Source of the DNA: Alphaproteobacteria bacterium UBA6544
GTDB lineage: Bacteria > Pseudomonadota > Alphaproteobacteria > UBA8366
Assembly: GCA_002434595.1 (NCBI GenBank)
Contig: DJKK01000209.1
Coordinates: 4,854 to 14,131 of the forward strand
Direction of reading: 5' to 3'
DNA length: 9,278 bases
The notes under the pieces were generated by a model, which did not search any database, was not told where the DNA came from, and worked only from the letters and a program-made list of their open reading frames with translations. The first letter of the stretch is position 1. Every line of letters begins with the position of its first letter. Below, piece by piece: positions 1 to 5,815 of this stretch. The position numbers were made by a program, and so were the translations under genes.

Positions 1-692
1 GTGCCCGAGCCGTATTTGAAAAGCCGCGCCTCACGTACCCAGAGATCCATGATCCCGTTTTCGGTGACGAGATCATCTTCAACTGATTGAATGAAACAGG
101 CGTGTGGTTGCGGATGTTCGTAGGCCGAATTCGATCGCACGAGTTCGCCGGTGCGGTAATCGACGTAATGATGACCTTGGCTAGGCCCATCTATGCCATA
201 TGCCCAGTTCAATCCTGTGTTGAACCATTGCGGTGAATTGGGCGCTGCCATCTGGCCCGCCAGCATGTAGCGCATTTCGTCGAAGTAGACGCGTGCATCA
301 GCTTCACTATCGAAATAGCCGCCTTTCCAACCCCAGTACGTCCACGTGCCGGCCAACCGGTCGAAAACCTGTTTGGCGCTGGTCTCGCCGCCGAGACGCG
401 AATCTTCCGGCAGGGTTTCCAGTGCCTCTTCGTCCGGTGCGCCGCGCCAGAGCCATTCGGGTACATCATTCTCGGCTAACCGACGAATGCGTGATGGGAC
501 GCCGGCCTTACGGAAATACTTCTGGGCCAGCACATCACACGCGACTTGGCTCCAGCCGGCGGGGACTTCTATATCCTCGGCCTGGAACACGAGCGAGCCG
601 TCGGGGTTGCGAATTTCGCTGTTAGTGGTGCGAAACTCCATCTCCGCGTAAGGCGACGACTCATCCTTCGTGAACAGACGCGTAAAGCGCAT
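1..692 (-). CDS. nrdJ: Adenosylcobalamin-dependent (class II) ribonucleotide reductase, N-terminal part
   Basis: This is the first 230 codons of a ribonucleotide reductase that converts ribonucleotides to deoxyribonucleotides with adenosylcobalamin as radical source and needs no oxygen. The gene runs off the left edge; family members of this alphaproteobacterial type are about 1,200 residues. Seen directly: the start MRFTRLFTKDESSPYAEMEF, an FRTTNSEIRNPDGS stretch, AQKYFRKAGVP, the conserved MAAPNSPQWFNTGL motif, HACFIQSVEDD with Cys199 (by position likely one of the redox-active disulfide cysteines), and at the edge GIMDLWVREARLFKYGSG, which is typical of NrdJ. The ATG at 690-692 is preceded by an AGGGAG ribosome site (read on the minus strand, within 701-707). 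The reading frame is open throughout. Catalytic radical and thiyl residues lie outside the window. It is divergent from the NDUFA12 gene. The family is recognised from memory of conserved motifs, not from a search. Confidence 0.93.
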   Translation of the reverse strand, partial: MRFTRLFTKDESSPYAEMEFRTTNSEIRNPDGSLVFQAEDIEVPAGWSQVACDVLAQKYFRKAGVPSRIRRLAENDVPEWLWRGAPDEEALETLPEDSRLGGETSAKQVFDRLAGTWTYWGWKGGYFDSEADARVYFDEMRYMLAGQMAAPNSPQWFNTGLNWAYGIDGPSQGHHYVDYRTGELVRSNSAYEHPQPHACFIQSVEDDLVTENGIMDLWVREARLFKYGSG

Positions 693-713
693 TCGGTAAT
701 CTCCCTAGACTTA

Positions 714-729
714 CGGGCCGTGAGGCCCG
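714..729 (-). promoter_or_regulatory. GC hairpin in the nrdJ leader, just upstream of the ribosome site
   Basis: The bases CGGGCC (714-719) and GGCCCG (724-729) form a perfect 6-bp stem with a 4-base loop. In the nrdJ transcript the stem ends about 6 bases before the AGGGAG ribosome site. It could tune translation start or stabilise the 5' end. No U-tract follows on the minus strand, so it is not an intrinsic terminator. The structure is seen; the role is inference. Confidence 0.35.
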
Positions 730-883
730 GCAGAACCGCCCGGACCCTCCGCGGACGTTCCCGATGAAACTTTTTTTGACCCCGCTCGACGAACTACCGT
801 CGAATGCCTGCTGGTCATGAGCTTGTTGAGTGTGTACCCTATATCCAGTAGGCAGATCGATGTTAGCCACAACCTGTAGAGCT

Positions 884-932
884 TTGCAATATATTTTGCG
901 GCAACAAAGACAAATTTCCGCAGATATTGTGT
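884..932. promoter_or_regulatory. Two degenerate NrdR-box-like palindromes
   Basis: NrdR, the ribonucleotide reductase repressor, binds pairs of 16-bp boxes close to ACACWATATATWGTGT, usually about three helical turns apart. Here 884-899 (TTGCAATATATTTTGC) and 917-932 (TCCGCAGATATTGTGT) each match 11 of 16 positions by hand alignment, and their starts are 33 bases apart. The second box has a perfect right half (ATATTGTGT) but a poor left half. They lie 190-240 bases upstream of the nrdJ start. Position and spacing support NrdR control; the weak match and AT-rich background leave real doubt. Confidence 0.35.
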
Positions 933-1000
933 TTTAAAGTAAAAACCTCTACTTTTGAAGGATTCGCGCGCCTATCTTTCAGTAAAACGAGAAATCCACA

Positions 1001-1032
1001 GTCCAGATGGCAAAACAGTCCGGAAACTGGAC
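1001..1032. repeat. Spaced 6-bp inverted repeat upstream of the NDUFA12 gene
   Basis: GTCCAG at 1001-1006 is repeated inverted as CTGGAC at 1027-1032, with 20 bases between, about 57 bases before the NDUFA12 start. It may be a regulator site or a leader stem, or chance; a 6-bp match at free spacing is not rare. Confidence 0.2.
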
Positions 1033-1076
1033 GCGCAACGCCGTGAGTGTCATATTACTGGGTGAGTGTAGCGAGT

Positions 1077-1082
1077 AAGGAG
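1077..1082 (+). promoter_or_regulatory. Ribosome binding site that sets the NDUFA12 start
   Basis: AAGGAG at 1077-1082 sits 6 bases before the ATG at 1089. It favours that start over an in-frame GTG at 1047, which would add 14 residues unlike the family's N-terminus and has no ribosome site. Confidence 0.8.
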
Positions 1083-1088
1083 TTCCCG

Positions 1089-1448
1089 ATGGCGACGGCG
1101 ATTACCCACGTTCTGACCTGGTTAAGGGGAGAACAAGTCGGCATGAATTCCGAGGGGAACAAATACTATCATGAACGCCGTGTGCCGACGGATCGACGTC
1201 GGCGGCGCTGGGTCGTCTACCAAAGTGCAGACGAGGCGAGCCGGGTCCCGCCGGTGTGGCATGCTTGGCTCCACTGCACCGTAGATGATATGCCGGACCC
1301 GCAAAATCGGATGACACAGCCTTGGCAGAAAGAGCATCAGCCTAACCTGACCGGCACCGACGCGGCTTATTGGTCGCCAGGTCACATGCTTGAAGGCGGC
1401 CGTCGCGCGGCGGCCACGGGTGATTACGAGCCCTGGACGCCGAACTGA
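1089..1448 (+). CDS. NDUFA12-family NADH:ubiquinone oxidoreductase accessory subunit
   Basis: A 119-residue homologue of the mitochondrial complex I accessory subunit NDUFA12 (17.2 kDa, B17.2), which in alphaproteobacteria binds the matrix/cytoplasmic side of complex I. Family hallmarks visible here: GMNSEGNKYYHERR (residues 18-31), a basic run RRRRRWVVY (36-44), VPPVWHAWLHCTVDD (53-67), PWQKEHQPNLTGT (78-90) and the end GDYEPWTPN (111-119). No signal peptide or membrane segment is present, as expected for a peripheral cytoplasmic subunit. The length matches bacterial members. The gene leads a plus-strand unit with two MCE genes and a DUF2155 gene; the next start is 13 bases downstream. NDUFA12 beside mlaD and DUF2155 genes is a recurrent alphaproteobacterial arrangement, remembered rather than searched. 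A role in complex I assembly or stability is inferred from the family. Confidence 0.92.
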   Translation: MATAITHVLTWLRGEQVGMNSEGNKYYHERRVPTDRRRRRWVVYQSADEASRVPPVWHAWLHCTVDDMPDPQNRMTQPWQKEHQPNLTGTDAAYWSPGHMLEGGRRAAATGDYEPWTPN

Positions 1449-1461
1449 GGTTGCGGCGGCG

Positions 1462-1986
1462 GTGACGCTCGAAACGCGCAATATCCTTGTTGGAATTCTT
1501 GTCGTCGTATTGGGCGTATCGTTACTTGTCTACTCGTCGCGGGGCGGGGTTGAGGCGAGCGTCGAAGGCTATGAGCTGCGGGCAATATATCAGGGTATCG
1601 ACGGCGTTGCGGCAGGAACCGACGTGCTTCTCGCAGGGATCAAAATCGGCAAGGTTACGAATCTAGACTACGTCGCCGACGGACATCGCGCTGAAATTTC
1701 CATGCGGATCAGAAATGATATTTTGCTCCCGACGGATAGTGTAGCGATGATCATCAGCTCGGGAATGCTGGGTGGCAAATACATCAAGCTCGAACCGGGC
1801 GGTGAGCTGGAGAATTTCGAACCGGGCGCCTATTTCGAATACGTGCAGGATGCGGTGATCTTTGAGGAACTGCTGGAAAAGATTGTTCTGGACGCGGAGG
1901 GGCGACGTTTAAGAGCAAAGGAGAACAGCCCGTCCATCGATAAGCCGGAGAAGAAGTCCAGTCCCTTTGGGAGCCTATTAAAATGA
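1462..1986 (+). CDS. MCE/MlaD-family protein, first of a tandem pair
   Basis: A 174-residue membrane-anchored MCE-domain protein. MCE proteins form hexameric rings in the periplasm and carry lipids, typically phospholipids, with an MlaE/MlaF-type ABC transporter. A single N-terminal transmembrane segment spans about residues 8-27. The MCE domain spans about 37-115, with IDGVAAGTDVLLAGIKIGKV (46-65) and GMLGGKYIKLEPGG (101-114). A FEELLEKIV helix (134-142) follows, then a charged Lys-rich tail ending at residue 174 that its neighbour lacks. The GTG start at 1462 is chosen because the preceding gene ends at 1448, TGAGG at 1446-1450 can act as ribosome site, and MTLETRN is a normal MCE N-terminus; an ATG at 1390 would overlap NDUFA12 by 59 bases. 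The stop overlaps the next start as ATGA, so the two MCE proteins are likely translationally coupled. No mlaE or mlaF gene is in the window. Confidence 0.88.
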   Translation: MTLETRNILVGILVVVLGVSLLVYSSRGGVEASVEGYELRAIYQGIDGVAAGTDVLLAGIKIGKVTNLDYVADGHRAEISMRIRNDILLPTDSVAMIISSGMLGGKYIKLEPGGELENFEPGAYFEYVQDAVIFEELLEKIVLDAEGRRLRAKENSPSIDKPEKKSSPFGSLLK

Positions 1987-2441
1987 AGCGAAACGTAATC
2001 GAAAGCGTATTAGGTGCGGTCGTTCTTATTGTCGCCGGCCTGTTCCTGGTCTTCGCGTATATCGGCAGCGACATAAAGCCCGTGCAAGGCTATGAGGTAC
2101 AGGCGAAGTTCAACGCGATCGACGGTTTGACCGTCGGCAGTGACGTGCGAATCGGCGGAGTCAAGATCGGAAGCGTGATCGGGCAGGAAATCGATACCAA
2201 GGATTTCCGAGCCGTCGTGACATTGTCCATCTTGCCGGAAGTACGTTTGCCGATGGATACGACTGCCCGTATTACCAGCGCGGGCCTTTTGGGCAGCAAA
2301 TACGTCAAGCTGGAGCCGGGAGGAGCGGAGGAGATTATCCCTGGCGGAAGCGAGATTAAGCGAACGAAGGACGTCATCTCGATGGAGGAACTTCTCGGTA
2401 AGGTCATCTTCCTGGTAACCGACGAGACGCCGGCGCAGTAG
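1983..2441 (+). CDS. mlaD: MCE/MlaD-family lipid-transport protein, second of a tandem pair
   Basis: A 152-residue protein with the layout of MlaD, the periplasmic substrate-binding ring of the Mla phospholipid transport system. One transmembrane segment spans about 9-27. The MCE domain spans about 37-115, with IDGLTVGSDVRIGGVKIGSV (46-65), LPMDTTARI (89-97) and GLLGSKYVKLEPGG (101-114), followed by SMEELLGKVIF (133-143). Of the two tandem copies this one looks more like the usual alphaproteobacterial MlaD at this locus. It aligns without gaps to the first copy over 140 residues, with 50 identities by hand count. The ATG overlaps the upstream stop by 4 bases (ATGA). The tail is shorter than that of the first copy and not Lys-rich. 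Whether it forms homohexamers or mixed rings with its neighbour cannot be read from sequence. Confidence 0.9.
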   Translation: MKRNVIESVLGAVVLIVAGLFLVFAYIGSDIKPVQGYEVQAKFNAIDGLTVGSDVRIGGVKIGSVIGQEIDTKDFRAVVTLSILPEVRLPMDTTARITSAGLLGSKYVKLEPGGAEEIIPGGSEIKRTKDVISMEELLGKVIFLVTDETPAQ

Positions 2442-2454
2442 CTGTGCTTTCAGC

Positions 2455-2868
2455 GTGAAACGAATCACCATTCTAGGCAATTGGGTTATCGCGGCACTCT
2501 CCGCTACCTGCGTGTGCCTCATCGCTTCGTCAGGTTTCGCGATAGAAGGCAAAACGGTTGTCCTTCAGGGGCTCGATAAGGTGACCGCGCGGGTCTCGAC
2601 CTTCGGGACGCCGATTGGAAAGAGTGTTAGATTCGGTACCCTTGAGATCATTCCGCGGGCGTGCGACCGTACGCCCCCCGAGGAGGCTCCCGAATCTACG
2701 GTCTATCTCGACATTACCGACATGCGACCCGGTGCACCGCCGATCGACCTTTTCCATGGCTGGATGTTCGCCTCCAGTCCGGCACTGAATGCGCTCGAAC
2801 ATCCGGTCTACGACGTCTGGGTGCTAGAATGTAAGGTGCTCGTCGACGCGGGCGAAAGAAGTCGCTAA
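2455..2868 (+). CDS. DUF2155-family exported protein
   Basis: A 137-residue protein of the DUF2155 family, common in alphaproteobacteria and of unknown function. It starts at GTG 2455, 13 bases after the second MCE gene; no good ribosome site is visible, which suggests coupling to upstream translation. Residues 1-29 form a signal peptide (MKR, hydrophobic core, SSGFA before the likely cut). The mature part shows the family pattern VVLQGLDKVTARVSTF (35-50), VRFGTLEIIPRACDRTPPEE (58-77), then FHGWMFASSPALNALEHPVY (100-119) and DVWVLECK (120-127). The two cysteines of the mature protein, Cys70 and Cys126, could form a disulfide in the periplasm. Its steady pairing with NDUFA12 and MlaD genes in related genomes (from memory) hints at an envelope role, but none is established. 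Confidence 0.9.
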   Translation: MKRITILGNWVIAALSATCVCLIASSGFAIEGKTVVLQGLDKVTARVSTFGTPIGKSVRFGTLEIIPRACDRTPPEEAPESTVYLDITDMRPGAPPIDLFHGWMFASSPALNALEHPVYDVWVLECKVLVDAGERSR

Positions 2869-2874
2869 TCGACT

Positions 2875-3516
2875 TTACTGCCGCAAAATGGCCTCGAGGT
2901 CTTCGTCACGGAACGCAACGTCAAAGTCCGAATCAATTTTCAGAGCGGCGGCGAGTATACCGCGATATTCGTTTCGCGGCACCTCAATAGCGCCGAATCG
3001 GCTCAGATGCTTTGTGATGAACTGGGTATCTATGAATGCGAAACCGCCCACGCTCAGACGGGTTGCCAGATGGACGAGGGCAATTTTGCTGGCGTCGGTC
3101 TCGCGGCTGAACATACTTTCACCAAAGAAGACCCCCCTCAGCGATATGCCGTAGAGACCGCCCACAAGTTCGCCGTTTCGCCAACATTCGACACTATGTC
3201 CGTGTCCCTTGAAGTGCAGCGATGTATATAGATCGACAATGCGGTCATTGATCCAAGTCCGCGCACGATCGTTGGTTTCTTCGGCGCAGCCTTCGATCAC
3301 GCTGGTGAAGTCCTTGTTGAAAGTGACTTCGAAGACGCCGTTGCGAACGGTGCGGCGTAACCGTTTCGGTACATGGAATCGGCGAATGGGGATGATGCCC
3401 CGCATGCGAGGGTCGACCCAGACCAGTTCCGGATCGTCGCGGTCCTCCGCCATCGGGAAAACACCGATGCTGTATGCCCGCAACAGCATGTCGGTTGTGA
3501 GCTCTGGCATCTCCAT
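2875..3516 (-). CDS. aat: Leucyl/phenylalanyl-tRNA--protein transferase
   Basis: A 213-residue Aat enzyme that transfers Leu or Phe from charged tRNA to proteins with N-terminal Arg or Lys, making them ClpS/ClpAP substrates in the cytoplasm. Seen: LLRAYSIGVFPMAEDRDDPE (11-30), the WVDPRMRGIIPI segment (33-44), RTWINDRIVDLYTSLHFKGH (86-105), and the GNAT-like core from GGLYGISLRGVFFGESMFSR (119-138), whose FGE (131-133) is the conserved Glu motif, to FIDTQFITKHLSRFGA (161-176). The length is typical for short alphaproteobacterial Aat. It is the last gene of the minus-strand aroQ-accB-accC-aat run, 30 bases after accC. The start ATG is at 3514-3516; a second in-frame ATG lies two codons on. Its 3' end is 6 bases from that of the DUF2155 gene, which converges on it. 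Confidence 0.96.
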   Translation of the reverse strand: MEMPELTTDMLLRAYSIGVFPMAEDRDDPELVWVDPRMRGIIPIRRFHVPKRLRRTVRNGVFEVTFNKDFTSVIEGCAEETNDRARTWINDRIVDLYTSLHFKGHGHSVECWRNGELVGGLYGISLRGVFFGESMFSRETDASKIALVHLATRLSVGGFAFIDTQFITKHLSRFGAIEVPRNEYRGILAAALKIDSDFDVAFRDEDLEAILRQ

Positions 3517-3546
3517 GGCAGTCGTCCGTTCGTTTGTCTTCAGCGC

Positions 3547-4896
3547 CTATTCGTCGGAACCCTCGGCCATCCAGCTTTCCAGCCAGTGGATATCGTAATC
3601 GCCATCGAGAAACCGTGGCTCCGATAACAATTCTTGATGCAATGGGACGGTCGTTTCAATGCCTTCGATCACGTATTCTTCGAGACATCGGCGCAGGCGC
3701 AACAAGCATTCGTTACGATTGGCGCCGTGAACAATGAGTTTTGAGACGAGACTGTCGTAATGCGGCGGCACCGTATAGCCGGAATAGAGCGTTGAATCGA
3801 CGCGCACACCGAGACCGCCCGGCGCGTGATACTCATTAATTTTGCCAGGATTCGGGATGAAGGTTCGAGGGTTCTCCGCGTTTATCCGGCACTCGATCGC
3901 ATGCCCCGTATAGGCAATTTGCTCTTGCGTCAGGGACAACGGCGCGCCGGTCGCGATGCGTAGTTGCTCGCGCACGAGATCGACTCCGCAAATCATTTCG
4001 CTAATTGGATGTTCGACCTGAAGGCGCGTGTTCATCTCGATGAAATAGAATTCTTCGTCCTCATACAGGAATTCGATCGTCCCAACGCTAAGATAGTTGA
4101 TCTTGGCAAGCGCGTTCGTCACCCGGGCGCCGATCGCTTCCCGGCCGGCTTGGTCCAGAGCGGGGGAGGGCGCTTCTTCCAATATCTTCTGATGGCGGCG
4201 TTGTAGAGAACAATCGCGTTCGCCGAAGTGAACGACATTTCCCCGACCGTCACCCAATACCTGAACTTCGATATGCCTTGGGCGCCGGAGAAACTTTTCC
4301 ATATAGAGCGCGTCATTGCCGAAATTCGCCTTCGCCTCGCGGCGGCAAATCTCAAGTGTTTGTTGGAGGTCGTCTGGTGTGTCGGCGACCTTCATGCCTT
4401 TTCCCCCGCCACCCGCGGCGGCCTTCACGAGGACGGGGTAGCCGATTTCCTCGGCGATGCGGTGCGCATCTTCGTCCGATTCCAAGCCGCCATCCGAGCC
4501 GGGCACTACCGGCAGACCAAGTGCGATAGCGATTCGCTTGGCCTCGATTTTGTCTCCCATTGAACGGATATGATCGGGAGAAGGACCAACGAATGCGATA
4601 CCATGCTCCTCGATCATTTCTGCGAATTCCGCATTTTCCGACAGGAAGCCGACGCCCGGATGAATCGCGTCTGCGTTTGTAATTGTTGCGGCCGAAATGA
4701 TCGCCGCCATGTTGAGGTAGCTGTCCTTCGAAGCGGGTGGTCCGATACACACCGATTCGTCCGCAAGGCGTACATGCATTGCATCCGAGTCCGCGGTCGA
4801 GTGCACAGCGACGGTGCGGATGCCCATCTCGCGGCAGGCGCGATGGATGCGAAGGGCGATTTCGCCACGATTTGCGATGAGGACTTTGTCGAACAA
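3547..4896 (-). CDS. accC: Acetyl-CoA carboxylase, biotin carboxylase subunit
   Basis: A 449-residue biotin carboxylase, the usual length. It uses ATP and bicarbonate to carboxylate the biotin on AccB, the first half-reaction of malonyl-CoA synthesis for fatty acids. Visible landmarks: FDKVLIANRGEIALRI at the N-terminus, MGDK with Lys116, KAAAGGGGKGMK (Lys158 and the glycine-rich ATP loop), HIEVQVLGDG (208-217), ERDCSLQRRHQKILEEAPSP (226-245), and the metal and bicarbonate residues Glu275, Glu287, Asn289, Arg291 and Glu295 in IEFLYED and IEMNTRLQVEHPISE. The start is TTG at 4894-4896, 11 bases after the accB stop; no in-frame ATG gives the conserved N-terminus, and no strong ribosome site is visible, so translation is probably coupled to accB. 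One oddity: residue 82 in HPGVGFLSEN is Val, where Tyr is the norm (HPGYGFLSEN). Confidence 0.97.
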   Translation of the reverse strand: MFDKVLIANRGEIALRIHRACREMGIRTVAVHSTADSDAMHVRLADESVCIGPPASKDSYLNMAAIISAATITNADAIHPGVGFLSENAEFAEMIEEHGIAFVGPSPDHIRSMGDKIEAKRIAIALGLPVVPGSDGGLESDEDAHRIAEEIGYPVLVKAAAGGGGKGMKVADTPDDLQQTLEICRREAKANFGNDALYMEKFLRRPRHIEVQVLGDGRGNVVHFGERDCSLQRRHQKILEEAPSPALDQAGREAIGARVTNALAKINYLSVGTIEFLYEDEEFYFIEMNTRLQVEHPISEMICGVDLVREQLRIATGAPLSLTQEQIAYTGHAIECRINAENPRTFIPNPGKINEYHAPGGLGVRVDSTLYSGYTVPPHYDSLVSKLIVHGANRNECLLRLRRCLEEYVIEGIETTVPLHQELLSEPRFLDGDYDIHWLESWMAEGSDE

Positions 4897-4907
4897 GGCA
4901 GGCAGCT

Positions 4908-5354
4908 CTACGCGAAGACGACCAGCGGATCGCCAAACTCGACCGGCTGGGAATCGTCGACCAGAATTTCCTTAACCGTACCCGAGCGGGGCGCCTGGAT
5001 CGGATTCATCACTTTCATCGCTTCGATGATTAGCAGCGTGTCTCCGGCGCTCACGCTATCGCCGGGCTGGACGAAGGGCGGATCACCCGGTTGCGGCGCC
5101 AAATAGACGGTACCGACCATTGGCGAGGTAACATCATCCCCATCGTGTCCTTGTGGAGGCGAGCTCAATGTTCCGGCCGGAGCTGGCGCCGTGGGTGCCG
5201 TCGCTGCGGGTGGGGCGAGATGTGTTATCCCGCCGCCTTTTGATATCCGCAGACCTTGGCCGTTATCAGTAACTTCAATCTCGGTGAGGCCCGTTTCATC
5301 AAGAATAGCGGCCAGTTCACGAATGAGATCGCTGTCAACTTTTAATTTTGTCAT
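4908..5354 (-). CDS. accB: Acetyl-CoA carboxylase, biotin carboxyl carrier protein
   Basis: A 148-residue BCCP that carries biotin between biotin carboxylase and carboxyltransferase. Residues 1-40 are the N-terminal segment (DSDLIRELAAILDETGLTEI). An Ala/Pro-rich flexible linker covers about 46-68. The biotinyl domain covers about 73-148. EAMKVMN (111-117) places the biotinylated lysine at Lys114. The stretch PQPGDPPFVQPGD (87-99) includes the 'thumb' region of true BCCPs, separating this from a plain lipoyl or biotinyl domain. The ATG at 5352-5354 is 5 bases after the aroQ stop, and the accC start follows the accB stop by 11 bases, so the three genes form a tight operon. The ribosome site is weak. 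Confidence 0.97.
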   Translation of the reverse strand: MTKLKVDSDLIRELAAILDETGLTEIEVTDNGQGLRISKGGGITHLAPPAATAPTAPAPAGTLSSPPQGHDGDDVTSPMVGTVYLAPQPGDPPFVQPGDSVSAGDTLLIIEAMKVMNPIQAPRSGTVKEILVDDSQPVEFGDPLVVFA

Positions 5355-5359
5355 CTTGG

Positions 5360-5815
5360 TTAGTTTTCATTCTTTTCGCGGATGGCGATGATCGCATTGA
5401 GGGCAAGTAGGTAGCTCGTGCTGCCAAAGCCGCAGATCACGCCGGTCGCGACTGATGAGATGTACGAGTGGTGCCGGAATGATTCGCGTGCAAAGACGTT
5501 GGAGAGGTGCACTTCTATCACCGGCACATCGAGCAAGCTCAGCGCGTCGAGCAGAGCGACCGATGTATGGGTGTAGGCGGCTGCGTTGATCGCGACACCG
5601 GCGAACTTTCCGCGGCCTTCCTGAATCCATCCGACGAGTTCGCCTTCGGAATTTGATTGGCGGAAGTCGATATCGTATCCGCGTCCGCTGGCATGCTCGC
5701 GACATGCGATTTCGATGTCGGCGAGTGTCTCCCGGCCATAGATATCCGGTTCCCGAACCCCAAGCATGTTGAGGTTTGGGCCATTGAGAACCAGTATGAT
5801 CGATGAATCGAGCAA
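5360..5815 (-). CDS. aroQ: 3-dehydroquinate dehydratase, type II
   Basis: A 151-residue type II dehydroquinase that converts 3-dehydroquinate to 3-dehydroshikimate in the shikimate pathway. It shows the family's flavodoxin-like motifs: LNGPNLNMLGVREPDIYGRE (10-29), with the lid arginine Arg21 and catalytic Tyr26; FRQSNSEGELVGWIQ (51-65); INAAAYTHTSVALLDAL (76-92), with Asn77 and His83; and EVHLSNVFARESFRHHS (101-117), with His103 and Arg110. The start is TTG at 5813-5815, supported by GGAG 6 bases upstream in the transcript; the frame upstream closes at a stop before any ATG. It is the first gene of the aroQ-accB-accC-aat operon and is divergent from the S9 peptidase. Position 78 is Ala where Pro or Ala occur in relatives, which is not alarming. 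Confidence 0.96.
   Translation of the reverse strand: MLDSSIILVLNGPNLNMLGVREPDIYGRETLADIEIACREHASGRGYDIDFRQSNSEGELVGWIQEGRGKFAGVAINAAAYTHTSVALLDALSLLDVPVIEVHLSNVFARESFRHHSYISSVATGVICGFGSTSYLLALNAIIAIREKNEN

Larger units (their letters stand above)
693..1088. other. Divergent intergenic region between nrdJ and the NDUFA12 gene
   Basis: This 396-base stretch has no convincing gene. It must hold the promoters and leaders of both flanking genes. The part next to nrdJ is GC-rich and hairpin-forming (714-729 and a 5-bp stem at 787-802). The middle (about 880-960) is markedly AT-rich and carries two NrdR-box-like palindromes and a 6-bp AT-rich inverted repeat (936-941 with 950-955). The part next to NDUFA12 has a spaced inverted repeat (1001-1006 with 1027-1032). 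I could not assign a -35/-10 pair with conviction on either strand, and I do not see the conserved boxes of a cobalamin riboswitch in the nrdJ leader. Confidence 0.7.

Noticed and set aside
233..870. Plus- and minus-strand small open frames over and next to nrdJ
   Set aside because: Those inside 1-692 are shadows of the well-supported nrdJ frame. The minus-strand frame at 661-870 runs through the nrdJ leader into its start in another frame and has no family pattern.
693..1000. Cobalamin riboswitch in the leader of a B12-dependent enzyme gene
   Set aside because: I looked on the minus strand for the conserved B12 box and the flanking conserved segments and did not find them.
992..1000. DnaA-box-like AAATCCACA near nrdJ
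   Set aside because: It matches TTATCCACA at 7 of 9 positions but stands alone, and such matches are frequent by chance.
2010..2552. 180-codon open frame on the minus strand
   Set aside because: It lies wholly opposite the second MCE gene and the start of the DUF2155 gene, which have clear family motifs; its own product has no recognisable pattern.
4352..5106. Long open frames on both strands over accC and accB (4352-4936 minus, 4570-5106 plus)
   Set aside because: They overlap conserved accC/accB coding sequence out of frame and give Arg/Ser-rich, unstructured translations.
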